Part shown: piece by piece, positions 1 to 9,073 of the stretch
Position numbering within the stretch: the stretch's first letter is position 1
Layout of the letters: the number at the start of each line of letters is the position of its first letter
Assembly (NCBI RefSeq): GCF_020866965.1
Contig: NZ_JAJATX010000023.1
Coordinates: forward strand, 1 to 39,318
Direction of reading: 5' to 3'
DNA: 39,318 bases
Source: Microvirga roseola
GTDB lineage: Bacteria; Pseudomonadota; Alphaproteobacteria; Rhizobiales; Beijerinckiaceae
Program-made: the position numbers and the translations under genes
The notes under the pieces: model-generated
The model's input: the letters and a program-made list of their open reading frames with translations, nothing else
Database searches by the model: none
Told to the model about the DNA's origin: nothing

Positions 1-1
1 C

Positions 2-1796
2 AGGCTCTCGCCGGAACAACCTGATCAGAACTCACAACTAGGCGGCCTGACCGAATGGCCCCAGTCCCTGCGAACTCTCGTCGGTGTGATGCTTGGCTCG
101 CATCAGCCGATGTTCATCGCCTGGGGACCGGAGCGCCTCATGCTTTACAACGACGACTATGCTCCGATGCTTGGGCGGCGGCATCCGCAGGCGCTGGGGA
201 CGCGCTTCGACGAGGTCTGGTTCGATATTCTTGACCAGGTCGGCCCGATCATGGACCGCGCCTATGCTGGCGTGGCCACGCACATGGACGACATCTGCTT
301 CGTCATGCACCGCCACGGTTATCCGGAGGAGACCCACTTTTCCTTCTCCTACACCCCCGTGCGCGACGAGACCGGAGCGGTTGCGGGCATGTTCTGCGCC
401 TGCAACGAAATTACCGAGCAGGTCAAGAACCGCAGGGCGCTCCAGGCGGAGAAGGATCGCCTCCAGGCTCTCTTCGAGCAAGCGCCGGGCCTGATGGCGA
501 TGCTCGGCGGCCCCGAGCACATTTTCGAGTTCGCGAATCCCTCCTTATCTTGCTCACATCGGTGACCGGGAGGTGCTCGGCAGGACCATCCGCGAAGCCC
601 TCCCCGAGCTGGCGGGCCAGGGCTTCTATGAGCTTCTGGACGAGGTCTACGCGTCGGGGAAACCGTTCATCGGGCGTCAGATGCAAGTCATGCTCCAGCG
701 GCGCTCCGACATTGCGCTTGAAGCACGCTACGTCGATTTCGTCTACCAGCCGATTCGAGACAGCGATGGTGAAATCACCGGCATCTTCGTCGAGGGGCAC
801 GATGTCACCGATCAGAAACTCACCGAACTCGCCTTGCGGGACAGTGAAGCAGAGTTTCGCGGCATCGCCGATATCACGCCTGCACTGGTCTGGGTCTGCT
901 CAGAGAGCGGTGAGAACATCTTCGTGAACGAGCGCTGGTACGAGTACACGGGACAGAGCTTCGGCGAAGCCTCTGGATTGGGCTGGGCCAAGGCCATGCA
1001 CCCGGAGGATGCCGAGCGGATCATGCCCTATTGGCTACGTTGCCAAGAAACGGGCGAGCGGTATGTCGGAGAGGTGCGTTATCGCCGCCGGGACGGCGAG
1101 TACCGCTGGCACGCCTTCGAGGCCTTGCCGCACCGCAGTGAGAATGGAACCGTTGAGAAATGGTTCGGCGTCAGCGTGGATATCCACGAGCGCAAACGCT
1201 GGGAGGAGCACCAGCGGCTCCTCATCCACGAGCTAAATCACCGCGTAAAGAACACCCTCGCGATCGTGCAGGCCATCGCTCGCCAGTCCTACAGGCCCAG
1301 TCGGGATGGCGGGCAGGCTCTTGAGGCACGGCTTCTGGCGCTTGCAAGCGCCCATAACCTCCTTACGAGCGAGAACTGGGAAAAGGCCGAACTATCGCAG
1401 ATCGTGGAACAGGCAGTGGCCCCGTTCCGGCGCGGCGACGGCAGCCGGTTCGATGTGGAGGGGCCGCAGATTCACTTGGACGCCAAGATGGCCCTGGCAT
1501 TGGCAATGGCCTTGCACGAACTGGGAACCAATGCGGCAAATTACGGGGCACTGTCTCTTCCTTCAGGACGAGTGATGATACACTGGGCAATCACATTCGG
1601 CGAGATGTCGTGCCTCGCCCTGTCCTGGCAGGAGCAGGGCGGCCCGCCCGTGACGTCGCCAACCCGGAAGGGCTTCGGCTCCCGGCTGATCACGCGCAGT
1701 CTAGCTGCTGAGCTTGGCGGAGAGGTTCGGCTCGATTTCGAGCCGACGGGACTGGTCTGCACGATCAGCGCTCGCGTGCCTGCACTCAGATCTTAG
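2..1796 (+). pseudogene. PAS-domain HWE-family sensor histidine kinase, 5'-partial and frameshifted
   Basis: Two reading frames together encode a multi-PAS histidine kinase whose 5' end lies outside the window. The first frame runs from the left edge to about 565 and already reads like a PAS sensor before the first in-window start (WPQSLRTLVG, then the FIAWGPE PAS motif). The second frame reaches the stop at 1796. Removing one T near 549 joins them as FANPSYLAHIGDREVLG, so this is a one-base insertion. Two further PAS domains follow. The kinase core has the phosphoacceptor box HELNHRVKNTLA (His codon about 1238), the N-box HELGTNAANYGA and the WxE motif SWQEQG that names the HWE family. HWE kinases often feed the alphaproteobacterial general stress response; that role here is inference. 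No response regulator is adjacent. A sequencing error is the alternative to a true mutation. Confidence 0.85.
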
Positions 1797-1968
1797 CCGG
1801 AAGCAGTCGGCCTATCATCCCGGACCCGCCGAGATGGCCGGCGATCCCGACAGGGATTGCACAGCCGGTCTCAGGTCCGTCCCAGCGAGGCGATCCTCTG
1901 GCAGCCACAGCACGAACAGACCAGGCCCGCACCTCCTGCAGGAAGATCCTGTCCATCCGGCCGCGGCC

Positions 1969-2142
1969 CTAGAATATGGCCGCGACGCCAAGAAAGCCGA
2001 GTAGCAGCAGGACCGCCACGATCACGATCAGGATAAAGAAAATGATCTTCGCGAGCCCTGCCGCGCCGCGTGCGACACCGGTGAATCCAAGCGCGCCAGC
2101 GATCAGGGCGACCACGATTAGAAAGATAAGAAGCTCAAGCAT
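1969..2142 (-). CDS. DUF1328/UPF0391 (YtjA-like) small membrane protein
   Basis: A 57-residue hydrophobic protein read from the minus strand, starting MLELLIFLIVVALIAG and ending FLGVAAIF. It has two transmembrane segments around a conserved GFTGVARGAAGLAK turn. Length and sequence fit the DUF1328/UPF0391 family, which is widespread in proteobacteria and usually annotated only as an inner-membrane protein. It is convergent with the kinase gene and ends 172 bases beyond its stop. AG-rich sequence (GAGGAA, then AGAAGG) precedes the ATG on the minus strand. Family members are often reported as stress-inducible, but no promoter was identified here. Confidence 0.9.
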   Translation of the reverse strand: MLELLIFLIVVALIAGALGFTGVARGAAGLAKIIFFILIVIVAVLLLLGFLGVAAIF

Positions 2143-2537
2143 CCTTCTGCGTTCCTCAATGAGTAGTCCCGGTCAGACCGGGAGTTTCCACGCTGATCGG
2201 CCAAGCGGCTTACCGCAAAGCTGACAACCTTCGGTGCAACGGGGGTACCGGGAGAATGTTGCCGAGCGCCGGCTCCTTCGGTACGGTCGCGGACACAGTT
2301 CCGCAAATCCATAATCGAGGAGCCTGCTGACAGAGGCCACCGCGCTCGCTCCACCTGCACCCGCCCCGAGCGCTCCGGCGACGCCATCAAGTGCGAGCAA
2401 GCCTCCGCTCCGGCACTTTCGCCCTAAACTGAAACAAGCATCTTCCGCCCTGTGGCTACTGCCTTCGACGGCTGCAACACGAGGCTTGCTGCCAATGCGC
2501 CGGCGGAACGGAGTCGGACCGTAGGCGTCTGAAGTTC
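2143..2537. other. Gap without a recognised gene
   Basis: About 395 bases between the divergent DUF1328 gene and the AI-2E-type permease gene. Minus-strand open frames cross it, but their arginine- and serine-rich translations resemble no family I know. It should hold the promoters of both neighbours; I could not assign a convincing -35/-10 pair. Confidence 0.4.
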
Positions 2538-3728
2538 ATGAAGTCTAGGACAGCCGCCCCGGATCCCCAGCCAGCCGCAAGGCCTGATGTCGCCGAAGAT
2601 GAGCATGTCACCGGCACAAGGCTCACAGGCGCGGTTGTGGTTTCGATCCATGTCTGCGCCATCGTGCTCGGCACGGCCGCCCTCTATCTCGCCAAACCGT
2701 TGATCCTGCCGATCATCATCGGCCTGCTCATCGCGCTGACGCTCATCCCGATTGTGCGGTGGCTCGAAAGGTGCGGCATTCCTACTGGCCTGTCAGCCAT
2801 CGCCCTGGTGCTGCTCCTCGCGCTCACCGTTGGGTCAGGCATGTACCTGCTGAGCGCTCCCGTGACGGAGTGGGTCCAGCGGGCGCCCACGATCGGGAGG
2901 CAGGTCGAGGACAAGCTCAGCAGGCTGCGCGACTCGGTTGAGGCGGTCACCGAGGCGACTCAGACGGTGGAGGATCTTACCAATGCGACAGCCGATCCAC
3001 AGGTTCAGGAGGTTGTGATCAAGGAGACAGGATTCTTGTCCTCGGCAACATCCATCCTGTGGAGCGCATTGACGACGATCGGCATTGCCCTGGTCCTCGT
3101 TCTCTTCCTGCTCGGTTCGGGCGATATGATCTACGAGAAGATCGTGCGCGTGCTCCCGACCTTCCACGACAAGAAGACCGCCGTGAGCATCGTGCACGAC
3201 ATCGAAGCCTCAATCTCGCACTATCTGCTCACCATCACGCTGATCAATGCGGGGCTTGGTGTTGCTATCGGACTGGCGATGTGGGCGATCGGCCTGCCGA
3301 CGCCCTACCTCTGGGGGCTTGGGGCCACCTTTCTCAACTTCCTGCCCTTCATCGGAGCGATCACGGGCGTCGGTCTGGTCGCTGTCGTCGCGCTGATTTC
3401 CTTCGACTCGCTCAGCTATGCGATCCTGGCGCCGCTGGTCTATTTCGGCCTGACGGCACTCGAGGGAAATATCGTAACGCCCCTGGTTCTCGGGCGCCGG
3501 CTTGAGCTCAACACCGTCGCCATCTTCATTGGTGTGGCGTTCTGGGGCTGGGTGTGGGGGCTCGTAGGAGTGCTGATCGCAGTGCCGCTCCTCGTGGTCG
3601 TCAAGCGGTGCTGCGATCACCTCCCCTCCTGGAGCACTCTGGGTGAATTCCTCTCCCTCACACCACCCAAGTCGGAGGTCGAGGCACAGCAGGAGGAGCC
3701 TGATCTCAATCCCGTGGCGAAGACCTGA
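2538..3728 (+). CDS. AI-2E family transporter (PerM/TqsA-like)
   Basis: A 396-residue polytopic inner-membrane protein. After a hydrophilic N-terminus of about 35 residues come membrane segments including YLAKPLILPIIIGLLIALTL. A long polar loop (about residues 115-160, rich in Glu and Thr) follows, then four or five more hydrophobic segments with LPFIGAITGVGL and the C-terminal GVLIAVPLLVVVKR. This is the usual order of the AI-2E_transport family (PF01594). Members have been linked to autoinducer-2 export, sodium/proton exchange or stress tolerance, so the substrate cannot be inferred from sequence. The start is the first ATG of the frame, and no strong ribosome-binding site is visible. The gene stands alone. 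Confidence 0.85.
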   Translation: MKSRTAAPDPQPAARPDVAEDEHVTGTRLTGAVVVSIHVCAIVLGTAALYLAKPLILPIIIGLLIALTLIPIVRWLERCGIPTGLSAIALVLLLALTVGSGMYLLSAPVTEWVQRAPTIGRQVEDKLSRLRDSVEAVTEATQTVEDLTNATADPQVQEVVIKETGFLSSATSILWSALTTIGIALVLVLFLLGSGDMIYEKIVRVLPTFHDKKTAVSIVHDIEASISHYLLTITLINAGLGVAIGLAMWAIGLPTPYLWGLGATFLNFLPFIGAITGVGLVAVVALISFDSLSYAILAPLVYFGLTALEGNIVTPLVLGRRLELNTVAIFIGVAFWGWVWGLVGVLIAVPLLVVVKRCCDHLPSWSTLGEFLSLTPPKSEVEAQQEEPDLNPVAKT

Positions 3729-3945
3729 CGACTTTTGGCTTGACGGGGAACCTGTGCAGGCGCATCTGGCTTGTCATTCGCGCGCTGCTCCGGCGGCCCG
3801 CGATCTCACAGGAACCCAGAACTCAATGCCAAGCGACAGTCACAGTCGATTGACCACGCCGTCACCGGCCCACGCGGACGCCTGATCGCTTGATCGGCTC
3901 ACCCGACCGGCCTCGTGACGGCTGGTCGAAACAAGAGGTGAGCCT

Positions 3946-4185
3946 ATGACCCTCAACACCCTTCGTCTTCGCGCGGCTCGCCGCGCACCTGCTGAGGCCA
4001 CGCGCAATGCTCAGGACCACTCCCTGACATATGCGCTCTGCCTGATCCTTTTCCTCGTGTTTGCCCCGCTCATCGGCGCGCACATCGTGTTTGCGCTGCT
4101 CGCCGAACCCGCCCGGGCACAGGCGGAGCAAGGCGGCCAAGCCGTTTCTCCCCTGGCGAGCATGGGCGAGCGGAGCCCGTCATGA
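3946..4185 (+). CDS. Small single-span membrane protein coupled to CorA
   Basis: A 79-residue protein of unknown function. A basic N-terminus rich in Arg and Ala is followed by one hydrophobic span (about residues 28-52, YALCLILFLVFAPLIGAHIV) and a polar Gln/Gly/Ser tail. The ATG is preceded by AGAGGTGAG at a good distance. Its TGA overlaps the ATG of the CorA gene as ATGA, so the two are probably translationally coupled. That coupling supports it as a real gene and suggests a role tied to the transporter, for instance as an accessory membrane subunit (inference). I recognise no family. Confidence 0.65.
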   Translation: MTLNTLRLRAARRAPAEATRNAQDHSLTYALCLILFLVFAPLIGAHIVFALLAEPARAQAEQGGQAVSPLASMGERSPS

Positions 4186-5165
4186 TTCGGGTCTATGACT
4201 GCTCCAGCAACAGCTATGACGCGCTCACGACGGAAACCCTGACCAGTCTGCCCGAGAGCGCCGTATGGGTCGATCTCGACCGCCCCTCCCATGCCGAGGA
4301 GCGTGCGGTCGAGAGACTGCTCAAGCTCGACCTGCCCACGGCCGACGAGATGAAGGACATTGAGCCCTCGTCCCGCCTCTATGTCGAGAACGGCGCGACC
4401 TACATGACGGCGGGCGTGCTCTGGGGTGTCGAGGTCGGAGCGGCCGAGGTCACCCCGATCACCTTCGTCCTGAGCAACGGGCGCTTGGTGACGATCCGCT
4501 ATGCCGAACCGCGCTCCTTCCGGACGGTGGCGGCCTACATCAAGACCCAACCTGATCTGTGCAACAGCGGGGTCATGACCCTGGTCACCCTGCTGGAGGC
4601 CATCGTGGACCGCACCGCTGAGGTGCTCGAACGGGTCGGGACGAGCGTCGATCAGGTCTCGAAGCAAATCCTCGAACGCAAGCGCCGGGCCAAGCACAAG
4701 GCCGCTTCAAGCAAGGGACTGGAGGAGGTGATGGATGCGATTGCGGTGGATCACAACGTGACGGTGAAGGCGCGAGAGAGCCTTGTCAGCCTGGGCCGGA
4801 TGATCGGGTTCTTGGCTCTGGCCCAACAGGTTCGGGCCAGCACGGATGCTCGCGAGCACGTCAAGAGCCTGGCCCGCGACGTGGCTTCGCTCACAGACCA
4901 CGCTACTTTCATTGCCAGTAACATCAACTTCCTGCTCGATGCCTCGCTTGGTCTGATCAACCTGGAACAGAACCAGATCATCAAGATCTTCTCGGTGGCC
5001 GCGGTCTGCCTGATGCCGCCGACCCTGGTGGCCTCGAACTACGGCATGAACTTCGAGCACATGCCGGAGCTGGATTGGGTAGGCGGCTATCCAGCCTCCC
5101 TGGCGCTCATGGTGGTCTCGGCCATCATCCCGTTCGCCTACTTCAAGCGTAAAGGGTGGCTGTAA
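4182..5165 (+). CDS. corA: CorA-family magnesium/divalent cation transporter
   Basis: A 327-residue protein with the CorA plan: an N-terminal cytoplasmic alpha/beta domain, a long helical region, and two C-terminal transmembrane segments. The signature YGMN occurs at about residues 287-290 at the end of the first membrane helix, followed by FEHMPEL in the short periplasmic loop. The basic tail FKRKGWL ends on the cytoplasmic side. CorA proteins form pentameric channels for Mg2+, Co2+ or Ni2+; the related ZntB subgroup handles Zn2+. YGMN with MPEL fits the Mg/Co type best. The start overlaps the upstream small gene by four bases. Confidence 0.92.
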   Translation: MIRVYDCSSNSYDALTTETLTSLPESAVWVDLDRPSHAEERAVERLLKLDLPTADEMKDIEPSSRLYVENGATYMTAGVLWGVEVGAAEVTPITFVLSNGRLVTIRYAEPRSFRTVAAYIKTQPDLCNSGVMTLVTLLEAIVDRTAEVLERVGTSVDQVSKQILERKRRAKHKAASSKGLEEVMDAIAVDHNVTVKARESLVSLGRMIGFLALAQQVRASTDAREHVKSLARDVASLTDHATFIASNINFLLDASLGLINLEQNQIIKIFSVAAVCLMPPTLVASNYGMNFEHMPELDWVGGYPASLALMVVSAIIPFAYFKRKGWL

Positions 5166-5360
5166 GACCTGTATCAGCTCGCGAGCCCGCCCAGCGGGAG
5201 TTCTTGGGTACATTGTCTCAGGCCCGTCTCCGGGTGTAAGATCGCATCTGTCGGCGGACGACATCCTTCGGAGGAATCGAGAGTTCATCTCGGGGGCCGA
5301 GCGGTGCTCCCCGGAGGACAGGATCGCCCTCGAGCGAAGTGATGAGGCGGAGAAGCGACC

Positions 5361-6395
5361 ATGAGAGGATCGAAGCGGCATCGTCACAGGCGCCTCTCCT
5401 CTACGTACATATCGGTTCTCATGTCTCTTTGCGTGATAGCCGCCGGATCGGGTCTGACGGTTTCATTTCCCTATTCTCAGGAATTGCGAGCGGGCAGCTG
5501 GGTGCCGCCGAACGTGGACGCCCTGCCGGATGACGACCGGGGCCGGCTGGTACGCCGCGGTCGCAGCCTGATCACTGCCACATACGCGCATATTGGGCCC
5601 GAGGTTGCAGCCCCAGACAAGCGGTATGCCGGCAACAATCTCAGCTGCAGCAATTGCCATCTCTGGGGCGGAACCAAGAAGTTTGGATTGCCGATCTTCG
5701 GCCTGGCAAACCAGTTCCCGCAATATAGCAGTCGTCAGGACCGAGAGATCAGCGTCGAAGATAGAGTGAACGCGTGCATGACGCGGAGCATGAATGGGCG
5801 CGCCCTTCCGGATGATGCACTCGAGATGCGGGCCATCGTCGCCTATATCGATTTTCTCTCGTCGGGACTTCCGCCAGGCGAGACACTGCCAGGCTACGGC
5901 GCCGGATCGATGCCGGAACTCTCACGTGCGGCCGATCCAGACCGAGGCAAGGCAGTCTATGCTCAAGCGTGCACGATCTGTCACGGCACGGACGGCAGCG
6001 GAATCCGCCGCAGTCTCCCGACGACCGACCTCGGCTACATGGTTCCTCCATTATGGGGGCCCGACAGCTTCAATACCGGCGCGGGCATGGCACGCCTGAG
6101 CGTTGCGGCGAACTTCATCCATTTCAACATGCCTCACGGGACGGACTATCTGAATCCGCGATTGTCCGTGTCAGATGCGTGGGACGTGGCGGCCTATATG
6201 CTCGCCCAGCCGCGGCCTTTGATGCCTGGCGCTGAAAAGGACTTCCCCGACCTGCTCTTGAAGCCGGTCGACACGCCTTACGGCCCTTATGCTGACGGTT
6301 ACAGTCAGGAGCAGCACCGCTATGGCCCATTCGCACCTATCCGGGAGGCGGTCGACAAGCTGAGGCAGCAGCGTGATCACCCCTCATCGCGCTGA
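5361..6395 (+). CDS. Dihaem cytochrome c, thiosulfate dehydrogenase (TsdA)-like
   Basis: A 344-residue exported cytochrome. A basic N-terminus with a hydrophobic stretch (about residues 15-35) is a signal peptide or anchor. Two haem-binding motifs are present: CSNCH at 96-100 and CTICH at 204-208. Between them is RVNACMTRSMNG with Cys139. In characterised TsdA enzymes a cysteine in this position is the second axial ligand of haem 1, opposite the CxxCH histidine. Met257 in FNMPHG is a candidate ligand for haem 2. TsdA oxidises two thiosulfates to tetrathionate or works in reverse, in the periplasm. The start follows GGAGAAG at good spacing. No TsdB or Sox gene is adjacent, so the electron acceptor is unknown. 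Confidence 0.8.
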   Translation: MRGSKRHRHRRLSSTYISVLMSLCVIAAGSGLTVSFPYSQELRAGSWVPPNVDALPDDDRGRLVRRGRSLITATYAHIGPEVAAPDKRYAGNNLSCSNCHLWGGTKKFGLPIFGLANQFPQYSSRQDREISVEDRVNACMTRSMNGRALPDDALEMRAIVAYIDFLSSGLPPGETLPGYGAGSMPELSRAADPDRGKAVYAQACTICHGTDGSGIRRSLPTTDLGYMVPPLWGPDSFNTGAGMARLSVAANFIHFNMPHGTDYLNPRLSVSDAWDVAAYMLAQPRPLMPGAEKDFPDLLLKPVDTPYGPYADGYSQEQHRYGPFAPIREAVDKLRQQRDHPSSR

Positions 6396-6716
6396 AGGCG
6401 CCATGCCGAACGCCTGTCAGAAGAATGACACTAATAACCGGTAAGCCCGGGCTCCAGGGCGAAACGGCGCACCGAGGCGCGCAAGCAGGTTGTCGGCCTA
6501 TCAATGGCTGCATCTCCGCGCTCTTCGGGAACCGTACCCTCCGTTGACGCGGGTCGCTCGAAAGAGTGTGGAGCAGCAAGGCTGTCGCAGGTCCTAGCTC
6601 CCGAGCCCGCCGATGCTAAAATACTTTGGTCTGATCGCCCCCACAGCCAGGACCGCCGAATTCACGCCGCGTGGCCTGCCGGTGTCCTTGGCACAACCTT
6701 CCCAGAGGTGACAACT
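6396..6716. other. Gap without a recognised gene
   Basis: About 320 bases between the cytochrome c gene and the hemolysin-III gene. The hemolysin-III frame stays open back to 6504, but that extension (Ala/Arg/Ser-rich) does not resemble the family. I read the stretch as leader and promoter sequence. Confidence 0.4.
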
Positions 6717-7361
6717 TTGAAATGGGACTATGACATGAAGGAGATCATCGCCGATGGCATCGTCCATGCCGTCGGCGTGACAATCGGCGTTGTCTCCATA
6801 GTGGCCCTGCTCGTAATGGCTGCTCCCGCCGTCGGAGCGTGGGAGTTCACATCCCTTCTGGTCTATGGCGCCGGTCTTCTGACGGTGCTCACCGTCTCGG
6901 CGCTCTATAACCTTTGGCCCGTTTCGCCCATCAAATGGATGCTGCGGCGGTACGACCATTCGGCCATCTACCTGCTGATTGCCGGCACCTACACACCGTT
7001 CATGACGCAAATGAAGGCCAGCGCAGAGTCTCTGGTGCTGCTCGTCGGTGTCTGGCTCACTTCTGCGGTAGGGATTGCCCTCAAACTCCGCTTCCCGGGC
7101 CGTTTCGACCGCCTGTCAATCCTGCTCTACCTGCTCCTGAGCTGGAGCGGCGTCATGGCCTACGAATCCGTATTCGGCACCCTTCCCGCCAGCACCCTTC
7201 GGCTTCTTGCCGTCGGCGGCATTCTCTACACGGCCGGCGTGGTGTTCCACCTTTGGGAGAGCCTGCGCTTTCAGAACGCGATCTGGCACACCTTTGTCCT
7301 CGTCGCAGCCGGCTGTCATTATGGCGCCGTGCTTGACTGCATGGTGCTTGCACGGGCCTGA
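6717..7361 (+). CDS. Hemolysin III / PAQR family membrane protein
   Basis: A 214-residue, seven-span membrane protein of the HlyIII/YqfA/PAQR superfamily. Family hallmarks are the N-terminal EIIADGIVHAVGV, the motif RYDHSAIYLLIAGTYTPF, and C-terminal FHLWESL and IWHTFV with the conserved histidines thought to bind a metal. I chose the TTG at 6717. AGAGGTG precedes it by about seven bases, and the resulting start MKWDYDMKEIIADG matches how alphaproteobacterial members usually begin. The ATG at 6735 would drop that motif, and the longer frame from 6504 adds unrelated sequence. The function in bacteria is unclear; the hemolysin name is historical. Confidence 0.88.
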   Translation: MKWDYDMKEIIADGIVHAVGVTIGVVSIVALLVMAAPAVGAWEFTSLLVYGAGLLTVLTVSALYNLWPVSPIKWMLRRYDHSAIYLLIAGTYTPFMTQMKASAESLVLLVGVWLTSAVGIALKLRFPGRFDRLSILLYLLLSWSGVMAYESVFGTLPASTLRLLAVGGILYTAGVVFHLWESLRFQNAIWHTFVLVAAGCHYGAVLDCMVLARA

Positions 7362-7545
7362 TGGGGCTTGATGGACCGCATGCCGAGGCGCGGTCGATCC
7401 CCTCATGCGCCGGTACCCGGCACCGCACAGCCCTGGCGCAGGTACTCCTTCTGGCCCGGTGACCGCCACCGGGCTGCCAGGGCCCGGTCACGAAGGGAAG
7501 GTCTGTAACGGGTCGGACCACGAAATCCCCTGCCCTTCGGGAGCA

Positions 7546-7731
7546 ATTCCCGTCAATCGCCGCGGGCTGTTGCGGTTCACCGTGCCGGAGGTGCGGCGTC
7601 TGCTCTGGCGCCTTTGGGAGCGACTGCCTTCGGTTGAGGCAGTGGAGCACTGGTCGGTGTGGCCGGCGGCATCAGCGGCATGCGCGAGAATGCCATGGGC
7701 GCAAGTGCACCCGGCGCCGACGCAAAGCCTG
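7546..7731 (+). pseudogene. 3' remnant of an IS701-like (DDE) transposase
   Basis: Read in one frame the stretch gives VPEVRRLLWRLWERL and then AVEHWSVW. After dropping one C near 7662 it continues WRRRHQRHARECHGRKCTRR. This resembles the C-terminal end of IS701/DDE_5-type transposases, where a VxEVRRLL block is followed by W-RRRHQ-AR-CH. No catalytic core or inverted repeat is present, so it is a decayed scrap, broken by a frameshift. The family assignment is from memory of the motif pattern and is moderately secure. Confidence 0.5.
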
Positions 7732-7736
7732 TAGTA

Positions 7737-8480
7737 CTAGGACGCCAGTGACCTCGACGCCGTGTGGAATAATAGAGCGGCTTCAGTTCGGTTTCTTACT
7801 CCCAACTTGGTCAGAATTCTTCGCACATGCATCTTCGCCGTGTTCTCAGAGATGCTCAGATCACGAGCGATGATCTTGTTTGCGCGGCCGCGGCAAATTG
7901 CCAAGAGCACCTGCTGCTCGCGCGCTGTCAGTCCGAGATCGGCCAATTTGATATAATTTTGTGCCTCTGGACACACCGAGCCGAGAACTGCACCAGTTCC
8001 GTTTGGGCTGGCGCTATGGGATGCTACACTCGAACGTACGAAAACAGGCTCCGGATAATAGAATCCGCCTGCAAGTACCAACTGAATGGCAGCTACGGTA
8101 ACCTCTAATGATGTCGCAGTCGAAAGGACCCCCTTGATCCCGTTCGCAAAGGCAATTGAGGCGATTGCGCCGCCTTCCTGCTCATACAGGAGCATGATCG
8201 CTGCGTCTGGAAAGGCATCCTTTATAAGCGCGGTCTCATGCGCAACCTCTGGCTCACTCGAACATTTCGGCCCTATGCTCAAAACGACAAGCCTGACATC
8301 GCTTTTCAGAATGTCACGGGCCTCACTGATGCTCGTCAGACCGACCACATCGAGCTTCTCCAGCCTCTTAACCAGAGCCTCTCTCAGCAAGGAGCGCACA
8401 AGCACCTGAGGGTCGACTATGAGGATTGCGGGGTGGCGCTCCTGCACCGACGGGCTTCTCTCTTCCTGCACATACGACAT
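7737..8480 (-). CDS. LuxR/NarL-type regulator with degenerate receiver domain
   Basis: A 247-residue protein with a receiver-like N-terminal domain (about 17-137) and a LuxR-type helix-turn-helix (about 184-238). The HTH is canonical: [19 protein letters not shown], then [19 protein letters not shown]. The receiver keeps one acidic residue (Asp23 in IVDPQ) and the conserved Lys in GIKG (Lys116). The phosphoacceptor position in VVLSIG is Ser68 instead of Asp, so phosphorelay control is unlikely. It is transcribed away from the secretion locus that starts a kilobase to the right. It is the nearest regulator and a plausible controller of that locus (inference). A good sigma-70-like promoter lies upstream. 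Confidence 0.88.
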   Translation of the reverse strand: MSYVQEERSPSVQERHPAILIVDPQVLVRSLLREALVKRLEKLDVVGLTSISEARDILKSDVRLVVLSIGPKCSSEPEVAHETALIKDAFPDAAIMLLYEQEGGAIASIAFANGIKGVLSTATSLEVTVAAIQLVLAGGFYYPEPVFVRSSVASHSASPNGTGAVLGSVCPEAQNYIKLADLGLTAREQQVLLAICRGRANKIIARDLSISENTAKMHVRRILTKLGVRNRTEAALLFHTASRSLAS

Positions 8481-8842
8481 AAGCTTCTCCCAATCAGCTT
8501 ACGTATCAACAGCCATTCGCTCGGATGGTCGACTTCGCTCAAGCGTACTGATTACAGAACCAGATCTTCACACTCGAAGCGCTACGCCAGAGACTGACAC
8601 GCTGCAGCATAGAGAGATCAATTAATACAGGAATAACAGCAGAAAATACCCTGTGTTAATCAGTATATAAGACCATTTTGCCCATGTGAATCATATTAGT
8701 CACCACCTTTCATTACTGCAATGCCCAAGCTTAGAGCCAGCACCATTCGAATATGTATTATTTCTTGAGATCAAGGTCACATAGCCGTTGTGGCCTAGTG
8801 GCAAGAATACTATCTGTTTATGCGGCCTCCATTCACATCAAG
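8481..8842. other. AT-rich intergenic region upstream of the LuxR-type gene
   Basis: About 360 bases, clearly more AT-rich than the surroundings, especially 8620-8780. It contains no gene I can support. It carries the promoter of the minus-strand regulator and a long 5' leader of about 175 bases. The AT-richness is typical of regulated accessory promoters or of sites bound by nucleoid proteins. Confidence 0.5.
8662..8690 (-). promoter_or_regulatory. Sigma-70-like promoter of the LuxR-type gene
   Basis: On the minus strand TTCACA (8690-8685) is followed after exactly 17 bases by TATACT (8667-8662). Each hexamer matches the sigma-70 consensus at five of six positions. The predicted start of transcription is about 175 bases upstream of the regulator's start codon, leaving room for a regulated leader. 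Confidence 0.5.
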
Positions 8843-9073
8843 TCATGAACAATCCTTTGGCAGGGGGATAATGGCCACGACACGTCCTGTCTCATCGACA
8901 ATCTCCAGCTGCCATCCCTCCCACTCGCGCTCCTGGCTGGACAGAAGCGTTCGGAACTCCTCGATTACGTCCCCTGCAGCCCGGCGCGCAGCCGCATCAT
9001 CAGGCGCATCGACGCCCTCCGAGTCCGGAAGAATTTCTCCGCTCCTAACGAGATTGAAATAGTACCTGGGCAT
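8843..9073 (-). CDS. DUF6894 family small protein
   Basis: A 76-residue protein starting MPRYYFNLVRSGEILPD and containing an Ala/Arg-rich helix with AARRAAGDVIEEF. This is the DUF6894 pattern, a family of small soluble proteins abundant in Methylobacterium, Microvirga and Bradyrhizobium and of unknown function. The second half includes GWQLEIVDETGRVV and a proline-containing end, IIPLPKDCS. The length is normal for the family. It sits alone, facing away from the secretion locus. Confidence 0.85.
   Translation of the reverse strand: MPRYYFNLVRSGEILPDSEGVDAPDDAAARRAAGDVIEEFRTLLSSQEREWEGWQLEIVDETGRVVAIIPLPKDCS

Noticed and set aside
7460..7500. GC-rich hairpins (CCGGTG/CACCGG) after the hemolysin-III gene as terminator
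   Set aside because: Short stems in GC-rich DNA, no T-run, more than 100 bases beyond the stop.
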